Positions 8,008-10,060 of a DNA stretch of 10,060 bases are shown piece by piece. Location: assembly GCA_028565635.1 (NCBI GenBank), contig JAOXYB010068467.1:1-10060 (forward strand). The letters run 5' to 3'. Made by a program: the position numbers and the translations under genes. Position 1 is the stretch's first letter, and the number at the start of each line of letters is the position of its first letter. A model generated the notes under the pieces. That model was not told the origin of the DNA. It saw nothing but the letters and a program-made list of their open reading frames with translations, and did not search any database. Origin of the DNA: Phoronis ovalis. Its lineage: Eukaryota; Phoronida; Phoronidae.

Positions 8008-8065
8008 TGTATTCATGCCACCTGCGAACCTTAGAGTAGATATTTATCCAGAAATGCAAATATGG
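8008..8065 (+). other. Weak exon-like open stretch
   Basis: A T-rich tract ending TTTATAG (acceptor-like) precedes an open stretch encoding VFMPPANLRVDIYPEMQIW, with a donor-like G|GTAAAC at 8066. The frame stays open to a TGA at 8180-8182, with an ATG at 8015. Its base composition is less AT-rich than its flanks. It would end in phase 0 and cannot splice directly to the phase 2 acceptor at 9807. No family is recognised and it may be noise. Confidence 0.15.
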
Positions 8066-8182
8066 GTAAACGTTTTAGTTTATAACATGGAATTAGTCCA
8101 GGGTTTAATAAAATATAATTGCGTTTTAGTTGATTTCAAACCAAATCAGCAGGCGCCTGATAGATTACTGAACAGAAACTGA

Positions 8183-9806
8183 ACATATGTGAGTCCGTGA
8201 AGTGTCTATTGTCCCGGGTTGTATGGGCCTATCTATTTTCACTTTGTTATTACAAGAGGTAACAAAATCCTCTTTCCGTGATAGACTGCTATTAAACTCT
8301 CCTTAAGTAGATATTAAAATGATATTCGTGTAATTAATGATAAAAGACGAGGTAATTGGCAATGACACATGAATGTGGATGTACACGCAGAATAACACGC
8401 GCAGTTCATAGGAATCTCTAAATGTTTTCCGAGAAAGAAAGAATGAATTAAGGGGAACTACATAACATGTTTTTTTTAGCAATATTGTAAACAACAACTG
8501 CACCACATATTATAGTATGTTTTATTGGTTATCATATTTTAAGCACAATTAACACGACTTTATACAGCTTTACATTTTAACACTTTATTACATGTTAACG
8601 GTGGTTTATGCTCGGGGTTTATGGATCGAGTTTGTTTTAGTTTTTCAAACAAAGTAATTTGGTAAGATATACACACGTTGACAGTTGACATGTTATTTCT
8701 GATCATTTTGATTTTAGTTACTTCCTGTCCAAACTAATACGGAGCTTTTTTTCAGTACTTAATTTTTGTTCCCTGTTTTTTACATTTATTGTTTTAATTT
8801 ATATTATTTTTCTACAATCTAATTATTGTACCCAATGCGGTGTCTGCATTTATGCTTACAAGAGCCTATATACAGAAATTAAAAAAAACAAATGGAAATG
8901 GTAAAATAAATTGTAAAAGTAAACATGGAACAGTAAACGATAAAATACTTGGAACTAACACTTAGAAATATAAAAGGCCTATACATCTTTATTACTTAGC
9001 AAGCATAAGTGACACTAAATGTGATTTCTTTCAAAATATACGAAATACAATGTAACTGTTGCTTCTACGAACACGGCCAATAAAACAACGCCCGTTACCG
9101 AGAATTTGTGTAAATATCAAGTGTGACAGTCGTTCACCATGAAAGACCATGTTCAATTTGCATAAATCATTTCAGCATACAAGGATAAGTGTTTAGGGTT
9201 ACGTTTCATAGCATATGGAATAATGTTTGCGTATAAATTGCCCGTGGGTAAGCTGAGGTAATGAAGAATAACTGTTGTTTAGAAAGCATGTACAAATTAA
9301 GGGTCCTCAGAGATATAACCATCTGTCTAGTCTAATCACTAACAGAGATAAACTAGAAATGCTTTATTAGATTAAGACTGGAAATATTTAATTTCGCTCA
9401 TGAATAGATATCCTTTTATTTATTTAAAAATTGAATTTGCACGTAATTAAAATATTTTCACATGAAATAGTAGAAATGATAATTAGCGGATAAGGCAGAC
9501 TGAATGCGTTTTTACAAATATAGATAAAATCATGAATGTACTGTTTCTATTTTCATGTCAATGCTGGATAAAACATATTTGTATTTGTGTGCCAAAATAT
9601 ACTTCAACAGTTCTCTATTCTACAAAAAATGATCATAATTCGTATTTGTATATAAGTACAATATCATAACCCCACACAATGTATCTTTCAGTAAGAAAGT
9701 AATTCGCGATGGTACAAGTGTAGTTGTTTAAATTTGTCCATATTTTTCTTTTGAAAGGCTTTATAAACGACCAGAAAATGTCATTATTTGTTGCTTCTTA
9801 TTTCAG
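8183..9806. other. AT-rich region upstream of the second gene's exon
   Basis: No supported gene is seen on either strand. An open frame on the minus strand at 8303-8506 looks like AT-rich noise. The last part is probably intron, ending in the acceptor at 9795-9806. Confidence 0.55.
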
Positions 9807-9987
9807 TTTCGCGAGGTTTATAAGTAGCGACGAGATTGTATCTAACTGTACGAACATGGGCGTAGTAACAACCTGCGATATTGCCGAAAGTCAATGTCTC
9901 GGCCCTCTACCGGACACATTGAGTAGTGTCTACTTCATTGCGCAGGCAGTTCTGTCGGCTCCACCCACACATGTGCCAATCATGAAG
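9807..9987 (+). CDS. Internal exon of a membrane protein, possibly OATP (SLCO)-like
   Basis: This 181-bp exon follows a strong acceptor (TTGCTTCTTATTTCAG) and ends AAG|GTTAGA. It starts in phase 2 (one base, T, completes the previous codon) and ends in phase 0. It encodes 60 residues: FARFISSDEIVSNC, an N-glycosylation sequon Asn-Cys-Thr, two further cysteines, then a membrane-like segment (SVYFIAQAVLSA) and HVPIMK, continuing AYI in the next exon. In organic anion transporting polypeptides a Cys-containing, glycosylated ECL2 leads into TM4 of the form FxxGQxLxGxGxTP followed by a YIDD motif. The spacing here fits, but the usual Gly residues are absent, so the family call is weak. Alternatively the exon could be a first exon starting at an in-frame ATG at 9778, giving a hydrophobic N-terminus. 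Coding status is fairly secure; identity is not. Confidence 0.6.
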
Positions 9988-10051
9988 GTTAGATTTCTTG
10001 TCTATTTTTTATTAACATCAAGACTGGACTAAAACAATGTTATTATTTCAG
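9988..10051 (+). other. 64-bp GT-AG intron
   Basis: The intron begins GTTAGA and ends TATTTCAG. It contains an in-frame stop (TAA at 10030-10032) and is not a multiple of three, so it must be removed to continue the frame. It is much shorter than the 314-912 bp receptor introns. Confidence 0.6.
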
Positions 10052-10060
10052 GCATATATA
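10052..10060 (+). CDS. First three codons of the next exon of the second gene
   Basis: GCA TAT ATA continues the frame in phase 0 as Ala-Tyr-Ile and is cut by the window end. A Tyr-Ile here would correspond to the YIDD motif after TM4 in OATPs, if Asp-Asp follows outside the window. Confidence 0.5.

Noticed and set aside
8303-8506. Minus-strand open frame of 67 residues
   Set aside because: Its AT-driven composition, lack of splice or start context and lack of a recognisable domain argue against coding.
9761-9767. TTATAAA as a TATA box for the second gene
   Set aside because: Transcription would start at about 9790, after the candidate ATG at 9778 and within the polypyrimidine tract of the acceptor, so it does not fit either gene model.
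1-10060. CRISPR arrays, tRNA or rRNA genes, prokaryotic operons
   Set aside because: No regularly spaced repeats, no tRNA-like box pairs and no rRNA-like conserved blocks were seen. The coding pattern is clearly spliced eukaryotic.

Overview
This is a eukaryotic, animal-type nuclear window. It is strongly AT-rich. Coding sequence comes in short exons bounded by GT-AG introns, and all supported genes read on the + strand. There is no bacterial gene organisation, CRISPR array or recognisable RNA gene. The AT-richness, intron sizes, a lineage-divergent adhesion GPCR and hAT-type DNA transposon debris fit an invertebrate, perhaps a mollusc or other lophotrochozoan. That placement is a guess.

Positions 1-4045 hold the 3' half of an adhesion-family (class B2, 7tm_2) G-protein-coupled receptor. 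Six coding exons (182-248, 772-918, 1399-1525, 2116-2157, 3070-3204, 3519-3638) join in frame into 211 complete codons, preceded by a codon split with the exon before the window. They encode the end of TM4, ECL2 with its conserved Cys-Trp, TM5, TM6, TM7 and the whole cytoplasmic tail. The ectodomain (GAIN/GPS) and TM1-3 lie upstream, outside the window. The tail has a basic juxtamembrane patch, an acidic run, a second basic patch and a C-terminal T-A-V that fits a class I PDZ ligand. The stop at 3636-3638 is followed by a 3' UTR with an AU-rich nonamer and a canonical AATAAA at 4016-4021.

The receptor introns carry mobile debris. One element is an intact-looking 383-bp non-autonomous hAT-type MITE at 1589-1971 with imperfect TIRs and a perfect 8-bp target-site duplication. 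A second, solitary hAT-like terminus ends at 465. An imperfect foldback repeat occupies about 2315-2671.

From about 4045 to 9806 the sequence is AT-rich with no convincing coding exon. It contains a GC-richer spot with a perfect CRE palindrome (7021-7028), a small hairpin cluster (6167-6229) and a weak exon-like open stretch at 8008.

At 9807-9987 a well-formed exon of a second gene begins. A 64-bp intron separates it from another exon that starts at 10052 and runs off the window. Its product has a Cys-containing, N-glycosylatable loop followed by a membrane segment and resembles, weakly, the ECL2-TM4 part of organic anion transporter polypeptides (SLCO/OATP). The exons that should encode TM1-3 of such a protein were not found between the two genes.
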